A DNA stretch of 64,000 nt, taken from the NCBI GenBank assembly GCA_025677825.1, contig JAIXMO010000031.1, positions 124,001-188,000 of the forward strand, read 5' to 3'. The notes under the pieces are model-generated. The model saw only the letters and a list, made by a program, of their open reading frames with translations, made no database searches and was not told the origin of the DNA. Source of the stretch: Helicostylum pulchrum (taxonomy: Eukaryota > Mucoromycota > Mucoromycetes > Mucorales > Mucoraceae). Positions 22,590 through 34,058 of this stretch are shown piece by piece. The position numbers were made by a program, and so were the translations under genes. How positions within the stretch are numbered: the stretch's first letter is position 1; each line of letters opens with the position of its first letter.

Positions 22590-24033
22590 TTAATAAGGTG
22601 GATAAGGTCTTTGATTATATCCGTTGGAAGGTGGTGGAGGGCGCATAGGGTAGTTCATTGGTGGACGTTGGCTTTCGTGAAATCCTGCTGGAGGCGGTCC
22701 AGATTGATAGTTTGGATAAGGTACTAGAATAATAATAATAAAAAAAAGTAAGTAAGTGTATATATAAAATAAAAAAAAACTTTTTACCGTTTGCTGGTCT
22801 CATTCCCGGCGAAGGACCAGGATTATATGCCGCAGATAATAAAGGCTGAGGTGAAGGCATGACAGGTGAGAAATTCTGAGTTCCCATAGACGGAGAAGGC
22901 CTTGGTTGAGGGTAAGGAGAGTGTTGTTGTGGAGCAATAGGTAATGGATGCATTGGTCTTGGTTGACCCATTGGCCTATGCTGTTGTGGAGGAGGTGGTG
23001 GCCTATGTTGTTGTGGAGGTAGTGGTGGCCTATGTTGTTGTGGTGTAGGTGGTGTTGGCCTATGTTGTTGGGGAGGAGGTGGCCTATGCTGTTGTATTTG
23101 AATAGGAGGAGGTCTTTGCTGCATAGGAGAAGGGAGGGGTCTATGTTGTTGTGGAACAGGTCTATGTTGTGGAGGATACTGTTGCGTATACTGTGGTTGT
23201 TGTGGTTGTGGTGGATAATGTGGCTGCTGTGGTTGCGGTGGATAATGTGGTTGTTGTGGTTGCGGTGGGTACGGTGAATGTTGTGGATATTGTTGCGTAC
23301 GTTGTTGAAAAGTGCCTCCAGGTACATGTCCAGCAGGATACTGGTATCTCACTTGTTGTTGTGGTCTAGCCGCTGTATGTTGCTAAATAAAAAGGTATTA
23401 AATACACCATTAAATAATACAATGAATGAAGGGGGAGGGTGGGAACTTACAGCAAGATAAAAAGTCAACTCTAAATAAATATCGCCACAATTTGGTCTTC
23501 CTTTATACTGTAAAGGGAAATATCCATCATGTTCCTTTTCTCGTAATACTCTGGTTAAATCAATAACTCCCTCGCCCATTAAATTATTAGGTTTTGTATC
23601 CTTGTCAAAAATCTGAACATGCATCTGATGAATTCCCGCTGCAACAGGAATATTTACCTGTATAAAGTTTTGGTTTTGTAAGAAAAAAAAAATCGCCACT
23701 TTAAAAGTGCTGTAAAAAGTGTTACCTGATCATCCCAAATAGGATAAAGACCACCTCCGTGGTCAACTTTGGTTCTCTTTACTACATCGCCAACTCGAAA
23801 CAGACAAAATGGATCTTGCTTTGTTGGTGCCTTTACATTTGACATTAGCTTATTTAAAAAACCGTCTTTTATTATATTTTACTAGTATTTACCTGGTGCT
23901 GTAGTTGTTCCTATATCAATTGAAGTTTTTCTTTTTTTTAGATATCTATTTTTTTAATTTGTTTTGTTTTTGAACTTACTGCTTTTAAAGCAACAACTAC
24001 AAGTTCACCCGCAATTGGTGGAGGATGAGCCAT
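22590..24033 (-). CDS. C2-domain protein with Pro/Gln/His-rich tail
   Basis: Six minus-strand exons (24033-23980, 23910-23893, 23848-23726, 23657-23451, 23382-22788, 22723-22590) give 376 residues. Exon 2 is an 18-nt micro-exon, EQLQHQ. Residues 8-130 form a C2 domain: GELVVVALKA, then KQDPFCLFRVGDVVKRTKVD, then WDDQ, IFDKDTKPNNLMGEG and a closing GDIYLELTFY. The rest is a low-complexity tail of repeated QQHRPPPPP and PQPQQPHYPP units. The layout resembles fungal C2 proteins such as the cytokinesis ingression protein Inn1/Fic1, whose proline-rich tail binds SH3 proteins; identity with Inn1 is not established. The gene lies in tandem upstream of the carnitine acyltransferase. Confidence 0.78.
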
Positions 24034-24965
24034 GTTGTTTTTTTAAAAAAAAATCAAAAAAAAGAAGTAAAGAGAGAAAAAAAAGGGAAAATTTAAGAAG
24101 AGAACAAAAAAAGTTTGGGTGTACGAAATATGATATTGTTTCTCCAAAGTGACTACCCTTTCACCTTTTTTTTTTTCATTGCACTCGTGTTTATGTAATA
24201 TATCAACCTATCATTTTTTTTTTCTGCCGCTTGGCATTTGGTAGGTTTTATTTTTTAAAAAAAAGAAAGAGATAGAGAAGCGTATGATTTATCATTTGAT
24301 ACACATACAAAAAAATATCCTATTTGCCTTGATGTAATTGAACCCGAGGGAATAAAACGTGCGTTGGACCAAAAGCATAGTCTTTATGCTGTGTGAATCT
24401 ACGCATACACATATACATAACATTCGATTTTAATAAAGATCACTTACATTGATCTTTGCGAATCATATTCGCTTTATCTTTTAACTCTAAATTGTTTACG
24501 TTGACCCAATGTAATAACATATATGTACAAAAATAAAACGCGTAAGTAGTACAAACCAATCAATTCAAATTTGTAAAGCCTGAGAACTTTTGGTAAAGAA
24601 TCGGGGTATCATTTTGTCAAAGCTTGGCCAAAAGCTCAGTGCATAGGTCATAACTATTAAAGAAGTTGTTTCAGTTTTTATAAAAAAGGTTCTCAGCCTT
24701 TGCAATTGATTGCTTTGTGCTACCAAAAGTTTGTAGTGTCTATGCCAAGGTATAACAACAACAACAACAACAACAACAACAAATAATCTATTCATTATTT
24801 TGTGTATCTTCCTTGGAAAGACCCCATATCATTATCCATGATACAGAAGATTCATAGAGCGCTGCGAGGATTATATCAGGCAACATTGGTACAAAATAGC
24901 TCTCTTCAACTTGTTAGGTGTGATTGGGTCAGCTGCACAAGAAAGACTCGTTAGAGCACGCCAGA

Positions 24966-25398
24966 CAGTAGCGGCTCTATTTAGGGGTTACCTGATTTAA
25001 GGATAAGATACAAGAAAAGGACGGTACAAGATCCATAGCTCTTGTCAGCTAGAGCTTTGAGTCAAACTAAAAGTGCATACAAGGTAGTAGTATATGGTAG
25101 AATGTGATACCAAAAAGATGATTAGAAAGAATCACAGTAACTGAAATGTTTTTTGTGTGAACCAAAACGTTATGCACTCTTAACTGGCAGTTTTTTTTTA
25201 CTTACCAAATACTTCGGTTAGTATTCAGAAAGCCATTTAAATAATTCTAATTGCATTACCTGTAAGTCGCTGTTTATTTATAAATGTATGCAAAAAGAAA
25301 CTATATTATATTGTCACTTGGATATATTTAATTATCCCGCCCACCGTTCGACATAAGGACGGCTTTCTTCCGCCCTTAAATAGAGCCGCTAGTTACTG
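24966..25398. mobile_element. MITE-like element with CAGT-ended inverted repeats
   Basis: The left end CAGTAGCGGCTCTATTTAGG (24966 on) and the right end, read on the minus strand as CAGTAACTAGCGGCTCTATT, are inverted copies with a 4-base difference near the tip. The interior of about 390 bases has no gene. The sequence of the left end, including its ACCTGATTTAAGGAT continuation, recurs at 60919-60958. CAGT-like tips are common in Tc1/mariner/pogo elements. Confidence 0.55.
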
Positions 25399-25404
25399 TT
25401 CGTA

Positions 25405-25500
25405 GACAAAAGTACTTTAGGAAGATTCGTACATCTTTTTGCTGCCCGGCTACGCCAAGATTGCCTATCGACAATATCAAGCGAATCAACAAAGTACCGC
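25405..25500 (+). repeat. Dispersed repeat B, copy 1
   Basis: About 96 bases match 39029-39122 in the same orientation. Shared blocks are CAAAAGTA(C/T)TTTAGGA, ACATCTTTTTGCTGCCCGGC (ATATCTTTTCGCCACCCGAC in copy 2), TATC(A/G)AGCGAAT and ACAAAGTAC. It sits 6 bases from the right end of the MITE-like element. Confidence 0.7.
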
Positions 25501-26249
25501 GACGGTGTGTTCGATTTAAGGGTAGGGTGTATTTCTCCAGGTAACACTGTTCCTTTTTTTTTATTTTATACAAAAGCAAGGTTTACTCCAAATTTTTAAA
25601 GAGAAAAATATATCCGTGTAACTCTACAAGTAGACAACAAAATGTAACCTGATGTAGGCTTCTGTTTATGCGTAATAGGTAATCCAGCAAAAGAAATATA
25701 GTGCAAGAATCAGCCTCACTTTTTTCTTTTTTTTTTTTTTTTTGTATGATAAAAACGTCAAAACTTTTTTTTAATAAAAAAACTTGACGTTGCATAGTTT
25801 ATTTCTGAAGTATCACTTTAGTTATTTACTTTTTTTTAAATTAATGTTTTAGACTATGCGTATTTTATTTCTGAAGGCGAATTTTATTTTTTTTAAAAAA
25901 AAGGTGCGTAACAGTGTACAAGAACAGAAAAGAAAAAAAAAGTAGACAACAAAGAAAATATACTAATAAAAACAAAACGTTTTTTTAATGATATTTTTAA
26001 ATATAAAAAAAAAAAAAAAAAAAAAGTCTTTTGTTTTATAAAAAGAAAGAGAAAAAATAAAAAGTTTATAGAAAGTGGGATGTGTGACAAAAAACGGAGT
26101 GAAGGATCTTTTTTCTTTTTTTTTTACATCCCCCCTTTTTTCTTCTTTTTATTATTGTTTATCTTTTTACTTTGTATATATTTTAAAGAAAATATACATT
26201 TTTTTTTTTTTTAGATAGTAAGGAAAAAGAAACTCTTTTTTTTTTTGTA

Positions 26250-27841
26250 ATGACAACGACATCTATACTTTCTGAACGCCAAAAAGACGAGCTGTAAGTG
26301 AATAGTAAAAAAAAAAAGGGGAAAAACTCTTTGTGTTTCAAAAAAAAAAAATAACCACAAAAAATAATAGCCATAAAGCCATTTTAGATTATTTAAGCGC
26401 AAGTGGTTTTAATCAAGCCTTTTCTGCTTTAAAAAACGAGTCTGAAAATGATGATTTTTTACCAGATCCCAAGCAAAAGTATTCGGGTCTATTAGAAAAA
26501 AAGTGGACTTCGGTGATTCGATTACAAAAGAAGGTAAATTTTTTATTTTTAATATTATTGGTACTAATATATAATAATAAAGATTATGGAGTTGGAAACA
26601 AAAACAACACAAATGCAGGAGGAGTTAAATAATGCTCCAACTCGTAAACCAACAAGTTCTGTTGACTGGATCCCAAGAGCACCTGAAAGATATTCACTTA
26701 TGGGTCATCGTAACCCCATTACACGCGTTGCCTTTCATCCACTGTATCAAATCTTGGCTTCTGCATCTGAAGATACTACTATTAAAATCTGGGATTACGA
26801 GTCTGGTGAGTACGAGAGAACTTTGAAGGGGCATACAAAAGCTGTACAAGATATTACATTTGATACCAAAGGAAATCACTTAAGTAAGAATAAATACATT
26901 TTTCTAATAGCACACAAAAAAAAAAACTAATTTTTATGTACCAGTTTCTTGTTCCGCTGATTTAACTATCAAAGTATGGGACACAAACAACGACTATAAA
27001 TGTATTAGAACATTATATGGTCATGATCATAGTGTCTCTTCTGTTGCAGTTATACCTACTACCGACATTATTGTATCTGCGTCGCGTGACAAGACGATTA
27101 AATTATGGGAAATGGCATCTGGGTACTGTGTCAAGACTTTGGTAGGTCACCTTGAATGGGTTAGAAACGTTTCCCCTAGTGAAGACGGTAGGTTATTAGT
27201 CAGTTGCTCAAACGATCAAACAGCTCGTATTTGGGATGTTCAAAAGGGCGATACCAAAATGGACTTTAGAGGTCATGATCATGTTGTTGAATGTGTCATC
27301 TTTTTACCTGTTGTATCTTATCCTTTTGTCTTGGAGTGGTTGGAAGCAAATGTAAGTTTTATATTTATTACTGTTGTCAAAAAATGTATAAACTCATCCA
27401 CCACCCTCCGTCTTTTAAAATAGGTTAAATCAAGCAAAGACCAACCTATTCCAGGTCAATATATTTTCACAGGTTCTAGAGATAAAACTATAAAGTTATG
27501 GGATGCTGGTACAGGTCAGCTTTTAAGTACATTGGTAAAGTATCTTTTTTTTAAAAAAATACATGTGATTGTTATATTCAAGAAAAAAAAACCCCCCTTC
27601 TTTATATTAGGTGGGTCATGATAATTGGGTTAGAGGACTTGTAGTTCATCCAAGCGGTAAATACCTTGTCAGTGCATCCGACGATAAAACGATGAAAATA
27701 TGGGATTTACGAAGCGGAAGATGTGTAAAGACAATTGAAGCACATTCACATTTTGTGACATGTTTAGCTTACTGTAACACTACACCACTTGTAGCCACTG
27801 GTAGTGTTGACCAATCATTAAAGATATGGCAATGTCGATAG
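26250..27841 (+). CDS. PAC1: LIS1/PAC1 nuclear distribution protein (dynein regulator)
   Basis: Six exons (26250-26293, 26371-26533, 26583-26883, 26945-27351, 27424-27534, 27611-27841) give 418 residues, close to the 410 of animal LIS1. Residues 8-40 are a LisH dimerisation motif ([19 protein letters not shown]). A short coiled coil follows, and then seven WD repeats with typical GH...IKIWD signatures, for example [28 protein letters not shown] and [16 protein letters not shown]. The protein ends [12 protein letters not shown] as the family does. LIS1 binds the dynein motor with NudE and is needed for nuclear migration in hyphae. Its stop lies 90 bases from that of the convergent methyltransferase gene. 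Confidence 0.96.
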
Positions 27842-27931
27842 ATAGCCATCTACTTTTTCTATTTCTTTTTTTTTATATACGCACATACATATCATTAAAC
27901 AAAAACAAAAAAAAAGGCTAATTTTTTATTA

Positions 27932-29597
27932 TTATAATTTTACTGCTGTCCAAAATGCGCAATCATATACGTAATTTAACATGCCATCTGGGTTGGATGT
28001 ATAGGTTGTAGACACCATATTCTCCTTTTTAATTTCAAAACCAAGTTTCTTTGCCACTTCTTTTACTTGTTCTAAGCTTAATTCTATTGAAGCTTCTCCA
28101 GAAGCAGAATCTTCAAAGTGATAAAGCAAAGGACCTAACAAAAATATTAAATATGTGTTCATTTATAAAAAAAAAATAGTCTTACCGATATTAATCCAGG
28201 TACCATTTTGTTTCAAAGCCTTGTGAATGACTTCCATGTATTCTATAATGTTTTTAGCAGTATCCATAAAGAAACAAGTGACGACTACGTCCCATGCAGC
28301 TTCGTTCTCGGCTTGCTGCCCATACACCTCAATAAAGTCACCAGCTACCATTGAAAAATCAACAGTAGGTGCAAGGTTGGTGGGTAAAACGTCTGGAATG
28401 GTAATAGCAGCCAATTGTTTCTCGTCTGATTTGATGTTGGAGAATGAATTGAGAAATGGATAAATATTATATTCATTTTGTGTTTTCATTCTATAATGTT
28501 GGTTGTTGTATCAGAATTTAAATGTCGCATGTTTTTTTCGTCTTCTTTACTAACCTGTTGAGAACAAAATGTGATGCAAAGAGCTATTATGCATTATTAT
28601 TTTTTAAAAACACGTATTTTTTTCTTTTTCGTAGTTTTATATGTATTTCTTACCATGTAATACGAAAATTCGTTTCCTAGGAAAAAAAAAAAGAGGGGCA
28701 ATATTTAGTTTCTATAGTAAGCATACAATGAAAATTCTTCTATTACCTTGACAACTAAAACCTATAATTATTGTTATGTTTTTAAGGGTGTAAACAAAAC
28801 GTCATTTCAAGATTGATAATTTTCTTTCTTACCCGACTTGGCAATATCAAATGCCAAACGACCTAACCCTGCGCCAGGAACTAAAACACGAATTGCACCT
28901 CTATTTTTGTGTGAGATATTATTTTTTTAAAAAAAATCAACATCTTTTTTTTTTCTTTTACCTATCTTCATATGAAACATCTTTATAGATCTCATTTAAT
29001 TCGTTGATAATGGGATCATACGTTACTTTACGTTCACATTCTCCCTTAATATGACACAATATTTACTTTACTAATCACACACTTAAAAAAATAACAACAC
29101 ATACCTCTTTTGACCAATCTCTAACAAATTGTCTCAATGTACTTTTTACTTTATCCATATCTGCAGCGGGAACAGCAAGCTTTTTTTTTTTACCTCGCAA
29201 GTTAATAAAAAATAACGCGTCTTTCTTTTAAAAAAATTACACTTACAGGTTCAGACACCAAAACACTTTGATTACCAAGAAAAGCACTTGCATTTTGAAC
29301 GATATTTCCCAGCATAATCATATTCTCTTCAATACATTGGTCTACGCGGTTAATTTTTTCCAAATAACTAGGTATTAAATCCTTGTGGTGTTGTGCGAGT
29401 GAATGATAGTCGCGTCGTCTTCTATGATTGTGAGTTTGCGCATGACGTTTGTAGTATGCAAATGCCGACATGACTTTAACAAGGTGGTGTTGCTCTGAAG
29501 GAGCAAGGTTGTCAGACCCATGAACATGGTCCGATTCATAAGCATGATCATGGACATGGTCATGACCATGTGTTATATCTTGATGACTGTGCTCCAT
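27932..29597 (-). CDS. Carnosine N-methyltransferase (N2227 family)
   Basis: Nine minus-strand exons give 383 residues: 29597-29247, 29179-29105, 29044-28962, 28900-28833, 28761-28747, 28676-28654, 28583-28555, 28490-28186 and 28134-27932. Three are micro-exons of 15, 23 and 29 nt. The SAM site reads IRVLVPGAGLGRLAFDIAKS. Downstream come GNEFSYYMLFASHFVLNR, a VDFSMVAGDFIEVYG strand, WDVVVTCFFMDTA and WINIGPLLYHFED, all marks of the N2227 family that methylates carnosine or related His-containing substrates. Two of these motifs are assembled from the micro-exons. The first 30 residues are unusually His-rich (HSHQDITHGHDHVHDH) and may bind metal. Confidence 0.9.
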
Positions 29598-32311
29598 TAT
29601 ATATTTATTATTTTAAAAAAGAGAAAGTGGGACAATACTATACTATACCCCCCGCTTCGATGGACTTCAAAAAAAAAATCAGGCTTTTGATTAAGCCAAT
29701 TATAATGTAGCATAAAGTTACGCAAAAAAATGGGGTTTGACATGTGGAGAGGTTAAATAAACTAACGTGAGTTCAATATGGAACACTCTTTTCTATGTTT
29801 ACAAAATAGTTTAAAACAAGAAACATGTTTTGTAACTAGATCCAAAAGAAAGCAATAGTGTATTACGAAAGCAAATATGTCAATTAGGGAAAGAAGGGAT
29901 TGGGGGGGGAGGGAGGAGAAAGAAAAAACTCGGATGTATGAAATATTGTGTGTACTGTCGGTAAGTTGCCCTATGTAGATTATTACTCTCACACACACAG
30001 GTTACGTTTGAAGCTAGCCTTTTATTGTTCAGCTTGCTTAACGGAAAGAAATTAAAACCATGCTAAAACCACATGTAAAATTTCGATATAGACAGCGTGA
30101 ATAGTAACCCTATTACACAGTTATCTTTTTTTTACACGCGCTGTCAAAAAGTTTTATTTCAAGGATTCTTTAATACATGTACCCCGCAAGTTCTATTCTT
30201 GGCTAACCCGAAACCCTTTTTTTTTTTTTTACTTGATCAAAAAAGTAATATGTACTAATGCGCGGCACGTTAAGTAATGAACAGAGAAGATCTCGATCAA
30301 TTTCGTTTGTTGCTGTCAATATAAAATGCAAAGTGTTGTACAAAAATAAAACCGGACCGAATAAAAGAGTTGAAAAGGCCTTCCTTGGTTCCCGATTCTT
30401 TTTTGAGAGTCGATAAACGGGGGAAACGTAAAATGGTGTACCATTTTTTTTTTTAGTTCGGGGGTCGCTCGTGCGGACACATACAACCAAAAAAAAAGCT
30501 TGATTTTTTTAGTCATCGAGAATCACCTTGACCGAGAGTGAAGATACACACTTCTAAAAAAAGAGAGCGACACGTAGTTTTGTTTCGTCACGGTAAAAAA
30601 CGAATTCGTGTTTGCAACTTGAAGGATCTACCACTCGTCACGCATATAATTCAAAACACCTGCTTAAAAAGAATGACGATTGTTTACGCGGTAAAAATTG
30701 TGACGATTAATAAGAGTCTATACGTGTATTAATGCAATGCGTATACAACAGCAAAAATGTCTTTTTTATAAAAAAAATCTAAAAATAAAACCTTGTATCA
30801 GAATATGCCTCTCATGTTTATTTATTTCTTTGCAAAAGCCTATTAAGAACAAAATGTGACGCAAAAGAAAGTAGAGGCATGGTGCTTAATTATCTTGCAT
30901 AAGTTTATATCCTCCCCCTTTAAAAAGTACCGTAAAACAGGATATATAGATTTTTACTTTACTAATATATATATCATTTTTTTTGCATGATATGGTCATT
31001 TTGACAACTTAAAAAAAAAAAAATGTCCCTGTAATAAAAAGAAATTAAGGGCCTCATTTTTTTTTTTTTTTTTGCATGAATCAAACGTCATGAAATGTAA
31101 TTCTTCTTTTTTTTTTTAGCTTTTATATGAACACACTGCGAGAAAAGTACTACGACAGGTACCAGGACACGGACTAAAACGATGTGATGTATTTATTTAC
31201 TTTTTTTTTCATTTACCTATTTCTAGTGCTATCACACATCTTGAACGCACATAACAAAAAAAAACAAAAAAACAGCTTAAAGGGTGCGAGAAAAAGAGAG
31301 AGAGATCATCAGTTTACGTTCACAAGATTGTGTACTCAGTCAAATCATTTCTATTTATGCATATAGTGTCATATACTTGTTTGGACCAATCCGTTTTACG
31401 ATTTATAAAAAAAAGAGTTCATTTGACTCTTTTGTATATATAAAAGGGGGCTGCTCTATTGTTTATATGTAAATACTTGGACTCTTTTCTATATCATGGG
31501 GTTTATAACTGATATATTTAAATCAAAACCTTTTTATTAAATGAACACACACATATAAAGGAGAGTGTTCGTTCTATGGCGTACAAAAAAAAACTATTTT
31601 TTTTTTAAAAAATGTGCCGGAATACAATTACCATGCGTCTTGTTTATCTTTCTTTTTGTGACGATACAAATTTTTGTTATCTTGATATAAGGATTTCTAT
31701 CTATCTTTTGCGCAATAAAAACTTGTCTCTCACAATATTTATTTTTGAGAGTGTTTGAGGTTTTATTTAAACCAAGCCACGGAAAGGGGTGAGATGAGGA
31801 GGAGGATGAGTGTGCGCTCCAAAACGTAATAAGTAATAATTATAAAAAAAAAAAGATAAGAGATGCAGGTATCATGCAAATATCCTTTTTTATTATAAAA
31901 CCATCCACAATAACAACTGTTTTTCTTATTTCTAGTTTGTCTTATTATTTCGTTATGTGGCGATAGATAGAATACGAAAAAAAAAAGCCATCTTTTCACA
32001 TGTCAAAATAAGCATATTTTTTTTTTTTTTTCAGCACAGTTTTTTTTTTGGGGGTGATGTGCAACATCATATGAAATATCATCATGATGAATAAAATCTA
32101 TATTGCGAAACAAATACAAAATTTTCGTTAGGGAGGATATGGACCGATCCATATAAAAAAGTGTAGGCAATAAGGAATTCTTGATTCAAAAGTCCGAAAC
32201 TGGCGCGTGATATAACCATTTTATCAAGCTATTTAACACTCTTTTTATTTTTTATTTCTCTCTTTCTTTTATATACCTTTCTTCTTCTTCTTTAACTTTT
32301 ATAAAAAAAAA
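29598..32311. other. Long non-coding region, 2.7 kb
   Basis: Frames near 30203-30516, 30538-30732 and 31184-31472 are short, K/F-rich and unsupported by splicing partners. The region is dominated by A and T runs. Probably it holds the promoter of the carnosine methyltransferase gene at the left and that of the membrane-protein gene at the right. Nothing else is seen. Confidence 0.6.
32152..32158 (+). promoter_or_regulatory. TATA-like box of the gene at 32312
   Basis: TATAAAA lies 160 bases upstream of the ATG, followed by a long CT-rich leader (about 32240-32300), as is common before fungal starts. Support is positional only. Confidence 0.3.
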
Positions 32312-33125
32312 ATGTCTGTTCTTAACGTATGTACAACAGAAATCGATAAAGAACTCATGAATCGTCGCTATCGTAACTCAATTTCATCAGCACCAGATGC
32401 AAAAATGTCTTCTCTTTATCGTCGTTTTTATTACACAACAAGTACCACCTCAGACTCATATGATAATTACAGCTCGTATACATCGTCATCAAGAAATTCT
32501 TCTATTGAAGTCTTGTTCTCAAGATTATTAGATGCTCTTATATTTACTTCTGCTATAGCATTCACCGCTTATAGTTATTTAACTGGTACACTTACACAAC
32601 CCATGGTGGAAGCACCAAAGCCAAATAGCCTATACAGAGCTAGACATAGTCACAGTGAAGGTAGTTATACCAGACCTCAACATGATCCTATCGAAGATTC
32701 AAAAAGAAGAAGAACTCAAGAATGGGCCGAACAACTTATTATGCCACATCCTAGTCAATCTACTAGTCATAGTAATCATGGTCACCATAGTTGTCCAACC
32801 AGCAAAAAAAGATCTTGTTCTACCACTTTATTATTAGATAGTAAAAAGGTAAAAATAATATTTTTATATATACACACACACAAGGTTTGAACTTTTTCCC
32901 TTTTTTATATAATTTTAGGTTCAACTGCTTTCACGAGATAATAATAATAATAATAATAATAATATGAAACGCGAAAAGAAAAGAACTCTTTCATTACCAG
33001 TAAATAAACCCGTTGCTGAAAAAGAAGACGAAGCCTTGCTAAGGATGGAAGAAAAGCTTCAGTCTCTTATCCAACAAGGCCAAGATGCCCTTTCAAGTCC
33101 TGTTGGATATAATGACTTGAAATAA
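32312..33125 (+). CDS. Orphan Ser-rich single-pass membrane protein
   Basis: Two exons (32312-32848 and 32919-33125) join in phase 0 to give 247 residues. I recognise no family. Residues 20-70 are rich in Ser, Tyr and Thr. One hydrophobic segment at about 70-95 (LFSRLLDALIFTSAIAFTAY) could span a membrane. Beyond it are His-rich and basic stretches (HSNHGHHS, KREKKRTLSLP), an AAT microsatellite encoding nine or so Asn at the start of exon 2, and an acidic amphipathic C-terminus. Codon use resembles the neighbouring conserved genes, and the splice sites are good, so I take it as real. Confidence 0.65.
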
Positions 33126-34058
33126 AAAGAACTTCCTCTCTCTCTCTTTCTCTCTTCCATAACATATTTACACACACAAAAAAAACCCTTTTTTTTTTTT
33201 TTTTCTTTTCTTTTCTTTTTCGCATATTATAATCACTTTTTTTTTTGTATATTTTTTCTTTTTTTAACCTTTTTTTTTTTCTAGACTTGTATTATGTATA
33301 GCCTCCCCTCTTCTTTTTATCATCTTTTTTTTTTTTTTTTTTTTTTTAATATTAAAAAAAATAAAGACTTTCCATGCTTGTTTTTTCTGAAATAAATGAG
33401 TTTCAAATGATACATTTAAACTCCTGAAAACTAAAAGGCATTTATACCTTTCCATTAAACGCAGTAAAAATGGTTATCATTAACTCGCTTGAGAAACGCC
33501 TAGCAACCTTCTAAACAATTAGTTAAGGAGAACTCTAAAGGTTAGTAATGTGATTCAGAAAAAAAAAAAAAAGCCCAAGCCAGACAATGGTAAGGTTTTG
33601 GTGAAACACTGCAAAATTAGATCTCTTTTTTCATGTTACAAAAATTCCTACTGTTAAAAGGCGTGCCGGATTTATAAATTATGTCGTAATAGGTTCCCAA
33701 GAAACGTACCCACTTTTTTTTTAAAAGATGTAGTAAGATCTTTTATCAGCTTATGTTAGTTTTTTTTTTTTTAAGCATACTACCCCGAGACCGGAACTAG
33801 ATATACTATATTCACGCTTCTAAAATATCCTGATATTTTCGCGTATGGTTCTAGTACCTTTGCGGATAAAATAGAAACTCTATTTTTTGATGCGGTAATC
33901 TCTCTCCTCTAACCTTTTCCGAGTTACCACAATACCCGTGACTGTTACAATAAAAAAAAACTTTCTCCGGGTAGGAGATTGTAATATTTCTAGAGAAAAA
34001 TATGTTACAAGGATGTAAAAAACAACAGGTAATCCCTTTTCCCACCTTAATCGTAAAA
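33126..34058. other. Non-coding spacer before the HIBCH gene
   Basis: It begins with CT- and T-rich 3' sequence of the upstream gene and several T runs of 10-20 bases. No frame with protein-like composition is seen on either strand. Confidence 0.6.

Larger units (their letters stand above)
24034..26249. other. Non-coding region between the divergent C2 and LIS1 genes
   Basis: No credible gene is seen. A (CAA)n microsatellite lies near 24746-24781. A MITE-like element (24966-25398) and dispersed repeat B copy 1 (25405-25500) sit in the middle. A short decayed frame (ARQTVAALFRGYL) overlaps the left end of the element near 24950-25000. The last 300 bases before LIS1 are runs of T and A typical of promoters in this window. 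Confidence 0.6.

Noticed and set aside
23032..23460. Plus-strand frames rich in Leu, Trp and Val
   Set aside because: They are the antisense of the Pro/Gln repeats of the C2 protein.
31184..31472. Two short plus-strand frames
   Set aside because: Low-complexity F/K-rich frames from homopolymers with no homologous look.
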